From: G963677085 sp963677085
GTDB lineage: Bacteria; Planctomycetota; Planctomycetia; Pirellulales; Thermoguttaceae
Assembly (NCBI GenBank): GCA_963677085.2
Contig: CAXXFH010000003.1
Location: 186,001 to 250,000, forward strand
Direction of reading: 5' to 3'
DNA length: 64,000 bases
The notes beneath the pieces were generated by a model that saw only the letters and a list, made by a program, of their open reading frames with translations, had not been told where the DNA came from and did no database searches. Position 1 is the first letter of the stretch, and every line of letters starts with the position of its first letter. Shown here one piece after another: positions 18,010-26,884 of the stretch. The translations under genes were made by a program, and so were the position numbers.

Positions 18010-20463
18010 ATGGCTCCTCTCGCAATACACCACCGACTTCTTGCTGTTTCAATGCTTCTGGCTGGCCTTAGCGGGCCGCTCGTGTTTCCTCTACCCGCTC
18101 ACGCTGCCACCGTCATGCGCAACGCCGACTCTCCACGCGGCATGGAACTGCGCACTGGCCAAGCAGCGCCGTGGCTGACCGGCGCCTGTTGTGCCGTGAA
18201 ACTCACCGACGGGACGACCATCCCGAGCAATGATCCGCGTTATCAGGTGGCCACTGAAACGCAAAACAACCAGACGACACTACAGCTAACCGACACGCAG
18301 AAACAACTGGACCAAACCTGGACCATCACCGCATTGGACGACCGCTGCTTCACGTTCGTCTTGACGGTAACCAACACCAGCAACAAACCGCTTGCCTTGT
18401 CGCAAATTTCGCCGTTGGAGGGGAAGTTCGTCGAGAAACACGATCCGGGCAAACCGTATATCCTGCTCAACGGCAGGAGTATGAGCAAGCCGTTGCCCAC
18501 GGTTCTTAGTCCGGATGCCAAAACACTTGGGTGCAGCGAAACGATCGCGCTCGAGTCGCCGGCGATGGCTGCCGGTTTCCTCACGGGCAAACACAACTAC
18601 AACCACTTCAAAATCGTCGATCCCAACGGGCAACCGGTCTTTCGCGCGTACGGCGATTGTAACGGATGCCTGCTAATGCCCGATGCATCACGGCAAACCG
18701 ACACCCTTTTCGTCTCCTTGCGCGACAACCCGCTTGAACAACTCGAACGCTACGCCGACTTAGCGGGCAAAATCAACAAGGCCAAGATATGGACGCCGCG
18801 AGTCGCCTGGTGCACCTGGTACGCCGGTTGGATGCACGCGAAAATGGCCACGTACAAAAACGGTCTGGAGAAAGGCGTTGAAGAGAACATTCCTTACGTA
18901 AAGAAGTACTTCGCCAGTCGCGGCGGCAATCACACGATGCGCATCTGCGACGATTATCAGATGCATGGCGACTGGGATAACAAGACGGGACGAATCACCC
19001 AAGGCTTCGACCGTCTCGCCACGCTAATCTCCGATGCCGGAATCATTCCCGGCGTATGGTATCCCACCTACTGGGCCTCAACCGATTCGGAAGTCTTCAA
19101 GAAGCACCCCGAGTGGTTCGCAAAAAACAAGGACGGCTCGACGTGGATGCGAGTATCACGGAAAGAGGCGCCAAAAACGAAAAAGGGCACCGAAAAAAAA
19201 TCAGGCGTAACGACATCGCCCGAGTCTTCCGGAACCCCCTGGACGCTAAAGGCTCTTTATAATGCACCGGCACTTGCCGTTTTCGATACCTCGCAGCCCG
19301 ACGTGCAACAGTACTTCGAAGACGCGGCCCGTGCGTGGCGCGAGCGAGGGTTCAGATACGTCACCAACGACTTTTTGGGCTACGCCATGATTCCCTCGAA
19401 ATTTCACGACCCCACCATGACGAAAGTGGAGGTCATGCGCGCAGGGCTGGAGGCGGTACGCCGAGGCCTGGGCGACGATGTCTTCTACCGCACGATCAGC
19501 GGCCCACTCGGCGTACGCATGGGTCTGGCAAACGACGTACGCATCAGCGGCGACTCCCACGGCGACAACCCCTCGGCCTATTACCGCACGGCCCAGGTGT
19601 GGTTCTACCATCGCCGGCTGTGGCTCAACGACCCCAGCGCGGTCGTCTGCGCTCGGTACGGCGAATTGAAGCCGATCGAATGGAATCGGATGTGGATGTC
19701 ATGGATCGCGCTGAGCGGCACCGTGATGACCTATGGCGATGTGCTCGACGAATTGCCCGAGCAGTACATCCATATGTATCAACGCCTCTTTCCGCCGCTG
19801 CCGGCAGCCGGGCGTCCTCTGGACGTTTGGGAAAACTCGCCGTATTTACTCTGGGGTATGACTCCTGGTGAGGCCGACGGACAATACGTGCTATTTGGCG
19901 TGTTCGACGTCCAGGGCAATGGACCGCGTCACGTGCGGCTGAATCTCGACGAGATCGCGGCGCGCTGTCGCGGTTGGGACAAACCAGAAACCGTGCCGCA
20001 AGACTACCTGCTGTGGGACTTCTGGCAACAGAAGCTTGTCGAATCGCGGCATGAAAAGCTCGAACTGCCGCTGCAGGCCAAATCGTGCCAACTATTTGCG
20101 TTGCGACCAAAACTGGGGCGGCCCCAATTGCTCGGCACCAGCGGCCACTTCAGCCAAGGTGTGATCGAGACCAGCGACATTGTCTGGGATGCCGAAAAGG
20201 GGCAACTCCGCGGCAAGGTACGAGGAAACGGTGGCGATCCCTCAACTCTTTTCTTCTATGTGCCCGAGGCAATTCACCTCGGCAGCGCGACACTCCGCGA
20301 TGCGGTAGTCAAACTCCGGCAGCCGGAGGCCAACGTTGTGGCCCTCGACGTTCCGGCCCTCGCCGAACCCGTGTCGTTTGTGCTGTCGTTCTCCGGCAGC
20401 CCAGACGAGCCGAAGTCCCGACCGTTTGTTGCTGGGCGCACAGCAACTCGGTACGACCAATAG
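18010..20463 (+). CDS. GH36/GH27-like (clan GH-D) alpha-galactosidase-type glycoside hydrolase
   Basis: Secreted glycosidase, 817 residues, with a leader ending PLPAHAA. The N-terminal 250 residues form a beta-sandwich; a TIM barrel follows with WCTWYAGWM, RICDDYQMHGDW and AGIIPGVWYPTYWAS. Asp454 in YVTNDFLGY fits the retaining nucleophile and Asp515 in RISGDSHGDN fits the acid/base. The C-terminus (about 680-817) is a beta-sandwich. Melibiase-like enzymes release terminal alpha-galactose, but many planctomycete members are uncharacterised and may act on other alpha-glycosides. A lysine-rich hydrophilic stretch (about 385-408) is inserted in the barrel. GAAAGG before the ATG supports the start. 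Confidence 0.82.
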   Translation: MAPLAIHHRLLAVSMLLAGLSGPLVFPLPAHAATVMRNADSPRGMELRTGQAAPWLTGACCAVKLTDGTTIPSNDPRYQVATETQNNQTTLQLTDTQKQLDQTWTITALDDRCFTFVLTVTNTSNKPLALSQISPLEGKFVEKHDPGKPYILLNGRSMSKPLPTVLSPDAKTLGCSETIALESPAMAAGFLTGKHNYNHFKIVDPNGQPVFRAYGDCNGCLLMPDASRQTDTLFVSLRDNPLEQLERYADLAGKINKAKIWTPRVAWCTWYAGWMHAKMATYKNGLEKGVEENIPYVKKYFASRGGNHTMRICDDYQMHGDWDNKTGRITQGFDRLATLISDAGIIPGVWYPTYWASTDSEVFKKHPEWFAKNKDGSTWMRVSRKEAPKTKKGTEKKSGVTTSPESSGTPWTLKALYNAPALAVFDTSQPDVQQYFEDAARAWRERGFRYVTNDFLGYAMIPSKFHDPTMTKVEVMRAGLEAVRRGLGDDVFYRTISGPLGVRMGLANDVRISGDSHGDNPSAYYRTAQVWFYHRRLWLNDPSAVVCARYGELKPIEWNRMWMSWIALSGTVMTYGDVLDELPEQYIHMYQRLFPPLPAAGRPLDVWENSPYLLWGMTPGEADGQYVLFGVFDVQGNGPRHVRLNLDEIAARCRGWDKPETVPQDYLLWDFWQQKLVESRHEKLELPLQAKSCQLFALRPKLGRPQLLGTSGHFSQGVIETSDIVWDAEKGQLRGKVRGNGGDPSTLFFYVPEAIHLGSATLRDAVVKLRQPEANVVALDVPALAEPVSFVLSFSGSPDEPKSRPFVAGRTATRYDQ

Positions 20464-20551
20464 CCAGAGCGATTGGTCATACCGGCTTGCCTGGCCGTTA
20501 TGCTGCTACCGGTTTGCTCACGACCGCGAAGCATTCCAATTCGCGAAGATT

Positions 20552-20809
20552 TCATACGTCTTCCCGCACATCCTCTCGGTCCGCGCTGATTGTTGCTTGT
20601 GCGGTCATTATTGTTACCTGCATTATCGGACCCGGCATCGCGTGGCCCTCCAGCAGGTTGATTCCCCGCTGACGGCAAAGCTCACGGAGGATTTCACCAA
20701 TCTTGCCACGCATCCTTCCGAAGAACACCTTCTTGCGGTATTTTGGAATGATCACCACGTGGTACTTGCACTCCCACCTGACGTGCGACAAACTTCTCCA
20801 GTCTTGCAT
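20552..20809 (-). pseudogene. tnpA: Truncated IS200-type transposase TnpA
   Basis: From the ATG at 20809 the frame reads MQDWRSLSHVRWECKYHVV, then IPKYRKKVFFGRMRG and GINLLEGHAMP, the highly conserved start of IS200 TnpA. In intact proteins the next residues are the DHxH catalytic motif; here the frame runs into unrelated sequence (GPIMQVTIMT...) and stops at 20552. AGGAGAG before the ATG sits in an inverted repeat (AGGAGGGAGAG / CTCTCTCCT), the arrangement that represses translation of IS200 transposase. A fragment, about 60 of 140 residues. Confidence 0.85.
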
Positions 20810-20940
20810 GACTCTCTCTCCTTGCCCCAACGGGATTTCCCCAGGAGGGAGAGTCTACACCATAATAAACCCCCTTCACCACGGATCGGTCCGAACCTCT
20901 TTGGGTCCACGGCCAGAGGCCGTGGTTTTACGAGATAATA
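20633..20940 (-). mobile_element. IS200/IS605-family remnant (left end plus 5' part of tnpA)
   Basis: The minus strand has, in order, a subterminal hairpin (20907-20925), a second inverted repeat around the ribosome binding site (about 20814-20854), and the first ~60 codons of a Y1-family TnpA. The order and the two stem-loops are what IS200 left ends show. Homology stops abruptly near 20633 after GHAMP, so the catalytic HUH histidines, the catalytic tyrosine and the right end are gone. The copy cannot be active by itself. Confidence 0.8.
20907..20925. repeat. IS200 left-end hairpin
   Basis: Perfect stem with 8-bp arms CCACGGCC and GGCCGTGG and a 3-nt AGA loop, followed on the plus strand by TTTTACG. 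It lies about 100 bp upstream of the tnpA start, where IS200/IS605 elements have the subterminal hairpin recognised by TnpA. Confidence 0.75.
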
Positions 20941-21272
20941 AACGGTCGCCGACAGTAAAACGCCTTGGAACCGGGCTTCCAATGGTCGCCCTCCGCTGAT
21001 TCAATAGGCAAGGCTCGATAATTCGACGAGCGTTCGGTCGGCTGGTACAATTGCTGCATTGACGTACGCCAGAGGATGGATCAAACGGCAGATTCGGAGA
21101 TACCGCTTCTGCTTGGGCTCGCCTCAGATGCGCACGGCTCATTTGATCCTTTTTTTGAACAGACCGAAAAACAACTTGTTGATTTGCCGGGTTGCGTTTC
21201 GCCACGGCCCTCGGGTTTCGCCTTGAAAACGGCAAGTTATTCTTCGGCCCGTCCTTAGCAGGAGAGATGTTG

Positions 21273-24200
21273 ATGAAAAGCAGCATGATCGTTTCATTGC
21301 TGGCTCTGGGCGTTATTGCGGGCGTGTTGACTGCGAACGCTGCCGACAAAAAACAGCCGGGGTTGATCCTTTATGTATCTGCGTCGGCCGATGAAGATAA
21401 CGATGGTACGCGGCAAAAACCTTTCGGTACGCTGGAAGCGGCCAGGGACGCGATTCGCGCATGCAAGAAGAATGGTTCCCTGCCCGAGGGCGGTGTCGTT
21501 GTCGAGATCCTGCCGGGCCGTTATCAATTGAGCACCCCCTTGGTGTTGTCAGCCGACGACTCAGGCACAGAATCCGCGCCCGTTGTGTATCGTTCAGCAG
21601 AACCCGGCCGGGCGATTCTTTCGGGGGCCGTTTCACTGTCCGGGTGGCAGCCCGTGACCGACCGGGCGATCAGTTCGCGTCTGGATCCCGACGCGCGGAC
21701 AAACATTGTCTGGATTGGCCTAATGCAGGACGTGCCAGAGCCCGTTCCTGGTTTTGCCAACGGCGGTTGCGGCTACCGCGGCAAGCCGGAATATCCTCTC
21801 GCGCTTTTCCAGAACGATCAACGGCTCCCGGTTTCCCGATGGCCCAATGGGGCATTCGCCAAAATGGGACCGTGCGTCGGTCACCACGAGAAGCGCGGGC
21901 ATGTGGGCACAACCTACACCGACGGCGTCTTCGTCTTCGACAACGAGCGACTCGATCGATGGATTGGCGAGCCGGATGCCTGGTTCGATGGACTCTGGTT
22001 TCATCATTGGGCCGACCAGAAGATGCAACTGAAGCAAATCGATCGGCAAGCCAAGACCATCGCGTTGGCAAATCCCGAATCGCATTCGTTCGGCTACAAG
22101 GACGGGCAACAATTCTTTGCCTTCAACATGATCAGCGAAATCGATCAGCCCGGGGAATGGGCCGTCGATCGCCAAACGCGCAAGATTTACTTGTGGCCCT
22201 TACACGATCTCGCCAAATCGCCCGTTTACGTGGCTGTGGGCGACCACTTGCTCACAATGGCCGACCTGACACACGTGAGTTTCGAGGGTTTAACGCTCGA
22301 AGGGTGTCGCGAAACGGCCGTTGTAGCAGCGAACTGCAAGAATTTGACCATCTCCGGATGCACACTGCGCCACATTGGAAGCTGGGGCGTCGACATCGCC
22401 GGCGGCAACGACTGCACGGTAGTCGGCTGCGATCTGTTTGACCTCGGAGAAGGAGGAATCAAGGCATCCGGCGGCATCCGCGATACCCTTCAGCCGGGAA
22501 ACCATCTGATCGAGAACAACCACATCCATCATTTCGGGCGTATCGTCAGCACGTACCGGCCTGGAGCCGCGGTCTACGGCGTGGGCAACAAGATTCGCCA
22601 TAACCTGATCTACGAAGCCCAGCATCAGGCAATCGCCTTCCGGGGAAACGATCACCTGATCGAATACAACATCGTCCATGATGTTTGTCTGCACTCGAGC
22701 GATGCCGGAGCTATCTACGCCTGTGCACGCGACTGGACCCAGCGGGGTACGATCATCCGCCACAATCTTTTCCATGCCCTGGGCGAAGGGTTGGATGGCT
22801 GCGGATGTCGGGCCATCTATCTCGACGACATGACGTCAGGAACAATCGTCGAGAGCAACATCGTAACCACGGGAGACCATGGGCTGAACTTCGGCGGCGG
22901 GCAGGACAACCGCGTGACCGACAACATCGCGATCAATTGCGAGGTTTCAGTCAATCTCGCCAGTCGAGGGATCGATAGTTTTGCTCGGAAGAATGCCGAA
23001 AAAGGGCGCGATAGCGCTCAGTACAAGTTACTCCTGCGTGACGAGAAACTCTTGCGAGGCGAGCTTTGGAGCAAGCGTTATCCACGCTTGCTTGTGCCGT
23101 TGGAAATGGATCCCATCGACGCCCAGAATGCGCACTTCAACACCATTCGCCGCAACGTCAATATCGGAGGTGGTAAGCCCGCAATTCGCAACGCGGATAA
23201 GGTGATGCGCACCTGCACCGTAGAAGAAAACATCGACCTCTTCGAGGACCCGGGTTTCGTCGATCTGCCATCGCTTGACCTTCGGCTTCGCCAGGATGCC
23301 CCGCTTCGCGCTGCCTTGCCAGGGTTTCAGATGCCCGATTTCGAGCGCATGGGGCTCTACGACGACGCACGCCGAGCGTCACCGGCAGTGAAGTTCGGCC
23401 CCCACGTGTCGCCGCTGTCGCCCATTATGTCGCCCGAGGCACGCGAGAAAGCAGAACGCCCCGCGCTCGTTTCCGTTTTGCCAGCAGACAGCACCATCAA
23501 GATCGACGGCCACGTTGACCAGTCGGAATGGAACACGCCCGAGTCTTCCGAAATGGCCGTTCTTGCTGCCCATGCAAACCCCAAACAGCAGCCGCTTCCA
23601 AGCCGGATGTGGCTCCGCACGGATCAGTCGCGACTATTTCTTGCGTTCGACCATACGATCGCTGCAGGCGCATCGCCTACCACGGGGGCGAATTGGGGAC
23701 AGGACGACGGCATCGAGATCGTCCTGGCACCGGCGCACGATGAACGTCTGCCGAATCGTCTGGAGGGCGTCGTACTGCGAGGTTTTGCCAACGGCACTCT
23801 CAATGTGGCCGAAATCGGTCAACCTTCCGCCAATGCCGCCGACAGTACAGAGACTATTCGCTTTGCCACGGACGGCTCCGCCAAGGGACAGTGGCACGCC
23901 GAGTTCGCGATTCCATTCTCGGCAATCGGCATCTCGCCGACTGAAACCAACCTCCCCATCTTCTGCCATGTAACGGTTCGCAAGGCGGCCGGGAACGAAT
24001 GGATTACGTGGCGACCGCGTTGGTCGTTGGACCCATCGGATGCCAAGTGTTCGTGTGCTCTTTGGTTGCGGCAGTTTGGTCCCATTCCATTCGCTCCAGG
24101 CTTTCCGGCTGCGGCCGTTCGCATCGACGTTCAGGGAAATCGCGGCGCGGAGAGTCCTAGCATGACGGCCGGTGAAGGCACCAGTGCGCCGGGCTGGGCA

Positions 24201-24641
24201 ATCAAGTGGAATCGTCTCCTCGCCCAATTCGGGACAGCCCGGGCCGATCGCTGGAAGCCTTGTCGATTCGAGTTCGTGCCGCTTGAAGATACAACGGTCA
24301 ACCTGGAACTCATGGGAACACAAAGCCGTGCTGGTACCGCGATTGCATGGACCTATTACGATGATTTTCGTGTAGAGGGCGCGGAACTGGTCAACGGCGA
24401 TTTCGAAGAACCCGCCGAGAACGGAAGATTTCCCGGTTGGAGCGGTGTTTCCAACAAGACGAAGGAAACATCCGCTTCGGAAGGCCACGCCGACGTAGTC
24501 GATTTAGGACCGGCTGCCGCGTCGGGCAGTAAGGTGGCCAAGGCGTCGCACGATCATCGGATTACACAACGTATCGCTGTTCGCAAGGGACAAAAGGTTA
24601 TCGTGACCTTCCAGACGCGCGCGGCGTTGCCTCAAATGTAA
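21273..24641 (+). CDS. Secreted right-handed beta-helix protein with CBM9-like domain
   Basis: Exported protein of about 1122 residues. The signal peptide reads MKSSMIVSLLALGVIAGVL...ANA. Next comes LYVSASADEDNDGT, KPFGTLEAARDAI and VEILPGRYQLS, the standard opening of parallel beta-helix polysaccharide lyase/hydrolase-like proteins, and helix coils to about residue 640 (NLTISGCTLRHIG, LIENNHIHHFGR, IRHNLIYEAQHQAI). A CBM9/DOMON-like domain follows near 700-880 (IKIDGHVDQSEWNTPE, DDGIEIVLAPA) and a beta-sandwich near the end (LVNGDFEEPAENG). Such proteins often cleave or bind uronate- or galactose-containing polysaccharides; catalytic residues cannot be assigned. AGGAGAG fits the ATG at 21273. 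It converges on a regulator 16 bp downstream. Confidence 0.83.
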   Translation: MKSSMIVSLLALGVIAGVLTANAADKKQPGLILYVSASADEDNDGTRQKPFGTLEAARDAIRACKKNGSLPEGGVVVEILPGRYQLSTPLVLSADDSGTESAPVVYRSAEPGRAILSGAVSLSGWQPVTDRAISSRLDPDARTNIVWIGLMQDVPEPVPGFANGGCGYRGKPEYPLALFQNDQRLPVSRWPNGAFAKMGPCVGHHEKRGHVGTTYTDGVFVFDNERLDRWIGEPDAWFDGLWFHHWADQKMQLKQIDRQAKTIALANPESHSFGYKDGQQFFAFNMISEIDQPGEWAVDRQTRKIYLWPLHDLAKSPVYVAVGDHLLTMADLTHVSFEGLTLEGCRETAVVAANCKNLTISGCTLRHIGSWGVDIAGGNDCTVVGCDLFDLGEGGIKASGGIRDTLQPGNHLIENNHIHHFGRIVSTYRPGAAVYGVGNKIRHNLIYEAQHQAIAFRGNDHLIEYNIVHDVCLHSSDAGAIYACARDWTQRGTIIRHNLFHALGEGLDGCGCRAIYLDDMTSGTIVESNIVTTGDHGLNFGGGQDNRVTDNIAINCEVSVNLASRGIDSFARKNAEKGRDSAQYKLLLRDEKLLRGELWSKRYPRLLVPLEMDPIDAQNAHFNTIRRNVNIGGGKPAIRNADKVMRTCTVEENIDLFEDPGFVDLPSLDLRLRQDAPLRAALPGFQMPDFERMGLYDDARRASPAVKFGPHVSPLSPIMSPEAREKAERPALVSVLPADSTIKIDGHVDQSEWNTPESSEMAVLAAHANPKQQPLPSRMWLRTDQSRLFLAFDHTIAAGASPTTGANWGQDDGIEIVLAPAHDERLPNRLEGVVLRGFANGTLNVAEIGQPSANAADSTETIRFATDGSAKGQWHAEFAIPFSAIGISPTETNLPIFCHVTVRKAAGNEWITWRPRWSLDPSDAKCSCALWLRQFGPIPFAPGFPAAAVRIDVQGNRGAESPSMTAGEGTSAPGWAIKWNRLLAQFGTARADRWKPCRFEFVPLEDTTVNLELMGTQSRAGTAIAWTYYDDFRVEGAELVNGDFEEPAENGRFPGWSGVSNKTKETSASEGHADVVDLGPAAASGSKVAKASHDHRITQRIAVRKGQKVIVTFQTRAALPQM

Positions 24642-24657
24642 CCGCCGGGAGGCCGAC

Positions 24658-25818
24658 TCAGTGGCGCATCTCTCGCCGGTATCGTCCCGGCGTCACTCCG
24701 ATGCGGTCGCGGAAGAGATTGGCCAGATGCTGGACCGACGTGAAACCGGTGCGTGCGGCGATGGCGGCCAGCGGCAAATCGGTATCGGCCAAAAAGTCTT
24801 TCACCCGTGCGAGACGTACCTGCATGATCGCTGAGGTCGCCGAGTGCCCCACGGCGGCTCGCAGATAGCGGTCGAGCGTGCTGCGAGATACGGCCAAGTG
24901 TCGCGCCACGTCGTCCGCCTGCACGGGCTGGCAGGCGTTTTCGCGAATGAATCGAAGCGCCTCGGCGGCCTCCGTTTCTTCGACGGCAACAACGTCGGTC
25001 GACTGCCGCGCTATAACGCCTCTCGGTCGGACCAACGTCTTTTCGGCGACGCGACGTCCGGCCATGCGGCGGGCCAAAGCTTCGGCCGCCTGGTAACCGA
25101 CCATCACCGCATTGACGTCGACGCTGCTCAACGGTGGCGCCGATACGCGACAAAACACTTCGTCGTTATCGATTCCCAGCACCGCGACGTCGTCGGGAAC
25201 CTTAATGCCGAACTCCTGGGTAACCTCGAGGACCAGATGGGCCAACTCGTCGTCGCAAGCGAGAATCGCCACCGGTCGAGGAAGATCCATAAGCCAGCGG
25301 CCGAGTTCGCTCACTTGCCGCTCCGTCCACACCACGGCCCGTCGCCTTGGCCGCCGTCGTGGAAACACGCTACAAGAACACCCGAGTTGCTTGATCTGCG
25401 CGACGAAGTGGTCCCGACGCAGGTCCATCCAGAACCGCCGGCCTCCGAACCGGTCGCAGAATGCAAAGTGCCGGAAGCCGCGTTGGCGCAGGTGTTCGAC
25501 TGCCGTCTTCACGATTGCCGCGTTATCGACCCCCACCAGCGGCAGCCCGGCCTCGGGTACCGCCCCGCGCAGGTCGATCGTCGGCAAACCGCTTGCCAGC
25601 ACGGCTTCGGCCATCTGCGGCGAGTCGCATCGTACCAGCAACCCGTCGCCCGACCAATTTGCCAGCCAAGGCGGAGGGCGGTCGTCGACGTTTCTCGGTT
25701 CCAATAGCAGCGACCAGGGGCCGTGTTCTGCGGCGTAGCGGGAAATTCCCTCGATGATCTGCCGCCCGTGTCCCCGTGACGTCTCGATCAGCAGCGCTAC
25801 CCGTGGTCGTTTTCCCAT
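24658..25818 (-). CDS. XylR-like AraC-family transcriptional regulator
   Basis: 386 residues; paralogue of the regulators at 13222 and 29666. The sensor half has RVALLIETSRGHGRQIIEGI, LVGVDNAAIVKTAVEHLRQR, VAILACDDELAHLVLE and VLGIDNDEVFCRVSAPPLSSV. The AraC half has VSRSTLDRYLRAAVGHS, VRLARVKDFLADTDLPLAA, TGFTSVQHLANLFRDRIGV and TPGRYRREM. It diverges from the LamG PEP-CTERM gene at 25992 with a 173-bp gap and so probably regulates the PEP-CTERM - sialidase-like - DUF1559 - lipoprotein run. Confidence 0.9.
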   Translation of the reverse strand: MGKRPRVALLIETSRGHGRQIIEGISRYAAEHGPWSLLLEPRNVDDRPPPWLANWSGDGLLVRCDSPQMAEAVLASGLPTIDLRGAVPEAGLPLVGVDNAAIVKTAVEHLRQRGFRHFAFCDRFGGRRFWMDLRRDHFVAQIKQLGCSCSVFPRRRPRRRAVVWTERQVSELGRWLMDLPRPVAILACDDELAHLVLEVTQEFGIKVPDDVAVLGIDNDEVFCRVSAPPLSSVDVNAVMVGYQAAEALARRMAGRRVAEKTLVRPRGVIARQSTDVVAVEETEAAEALRFIRENACQPVQADDVARHLAVSRSTLDRYLRAAVGHSATSAIMQVRLARVKDFLADTDLPLAAIAARTGFTSVQHLANLFRDRIGVTPGRYRREMRH

Positions 25819-25991
25819 CGAGCTTCCCCGGGCGAAACGCCCATTGGCACCGTTTCCGCGAAATGACGTTTTTACGCAATAATTTGAGGAAACAAGGCAA
25901 ATGACACCGTCAACCTCGGACCATTATACTTGCAGGGGTAATCGGGAGCCAGAACTGCTTTTCTATTCTTGCACTTCTAAGGAGCCGTTCG

Positions 25992-26789
25992 ATGAGACCC
26001 CTACCGTTATTGGCTGTTTGCCTTGCCGTCGTTGGCTTGGGTGTTGCCGTTCGCGCCGAGGCCGGGTTAATCAACCATTGGAAGTTTGACGAGGCAACTG
26101 GCACCGCGACAGCCGCCGACTCCGCGGGCAGCCTCGATGCAACGCTTCAGGGTGATGCTGACTTCGTCACCGATGCCACCCGTGGCCAAGTTCTTGAACT
26201 CGACGGCGCCGGCGACTACGCGAGTGCCCTAGGTGAACCGTTTACTGCCAAGACTACCCATACGGTTGCCCTTTGGGTGAAGCACGATACGTTCGGCGGA
26301 CAACGCTATATCTCTTGGGGGCCGCGCTACTTCCTCGGGACTCACTCGGACGGTGCTGCTCAAGGTGAAGGATGTATAAGTTTTGCCGCCGGAGGCGGCG
26401 ATAAGTGTTTCTTTACCGATGCCTTCTACGGAGGGACCGACCCAACCGTTGACACGTCATGGCATCACTGGACAGTGATTTTTGATGGCACGTCGAATCT
26501 TGCCACGATTTACCGAGATGGTCAGTTCCTGCAACAAACGGCCTTGGCCGGTGGGGCAACCAGCACGACCGCTGGCTTGCGGATCGGTGCCCAGTATACT
26601 GGCGGCGAACTGTTTGACGGCTGCCTCGACGACATGGCCATATGGGATGAGGCGCTCACGGAACAGCAAATCGACAAAGCCATGAATTTCGGTGCCGAAA
26701 ACTACGCCGTGCCCGAGCCATCGACCGTCGCGCTATTTCTCACCGCAGCTCTCGCAGCGCTCGTGCTACTTCGGGCACGGGTGAAGTAG
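25992..26789 (+). CDS. PEP-CTERM protein with LamG (concanavalin-like) domain
   Basis: 265 residues. Signal peptide ends VRAEA; GLINHWKFDEATGT opens a LamG/laminin-G-like jelly roll that continues through HTVALWVKHDTFGGQ, WHHWTVIFDGTSNLATIYRDG and LFDGCLDDMAIWDEALTEQQI. The C-terminus is VPEPSTVALFLTAALAALV plus a basic end, a PEP-CTERM tag. LamG folds generally bind glycans or proteins. AAGGAG seven bases before the ATG is a strong start signal. It heads a plus-strand run with the sialidase-like gene 95 bp downstream. Confidence 0.87.
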   Translation: MRPLPLLAVCLAVVGLGVAVRAEAGLINHWKFDEATGTATAADSAGSLDATLQGDADFVTDATRGQVLELDGAGDYASALGEPFTAKTTHTVALWVKHDTFGGQRYISWGPRYFLGTHSDGAAQGEGCISFAAGGGDKCFFTDAFYGGTDPTVDTSWHHWTVIFDGTSNLATIYRDGQFLQQTALAGGATSTTAGLRIGAQYTGGELFDGCLDDMAIWDEALTEQQIDKAMNFGAENYAVPEPSTVALFLTAALAALVLLRARVK

Positions 26790-26884
26790 CTCGGCGGCGT
26801 CCAGAACGACGTTTGTGTTTGACACAGCCGATTTCATTGTTCAACACCTCAAAACACTTAAGAAACGCACCCGGAAGGAAAGTC

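Larger units (their letters stand above)
20606..21021. repeat. MITE-like element, copy 3, apparently interrupted by IS200 remnant
   Basis: The right three quarters (20941-21021) begin AACGGTCGCC and match the copy at 53598-53701 through ACCGGGCTTCC, GGTCGCCCTCCG and GATTCAATAGGCAAGGCTCG. The expected left arm is missing there because the IS left end abuts it. A candidate left arm, ATTATTGTTACCTGCATT, lies on the far side at 20606-20632. The right part is clear; the left arm is a weaker match. Confidence 0.5.
20464..21272. other. 809-bp gap holding an IS200 remnant and a split MITE-like repeat
   Basis: No complete gene. The minus strand carries a truncated IS200-type transposase (20633-20940). 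Flanking it are what look like the two halves of a MITE-like element (20606-20632 and 20941-21021). Positions 21190-21255 resemble 1755-1805 and may be another short repeat. The promoter of the beta-helix gene should be within 21022-21260. Confidence 0.5.

Noticed and set aside
20085..20672. 195-codon plus-strand frame overlapping the end of the GH36-like gene
   Set aside because: It is a shadow frame of the glycosidase and then crosses the IS200 remnant on the opposite strand; composition is arginine/proline-rich without motifs.
21190..21255. Similarity of the stretch before the beta-helix gene to 1755-1805 as a shared riboswitch or thermosensor
   Set aside because: Only short matches (CGGTTTTGTCTT versus GGTTTCGCCTT, and CCGTCCT) and no conserved pairing could be shown; more likely another worn repeat.
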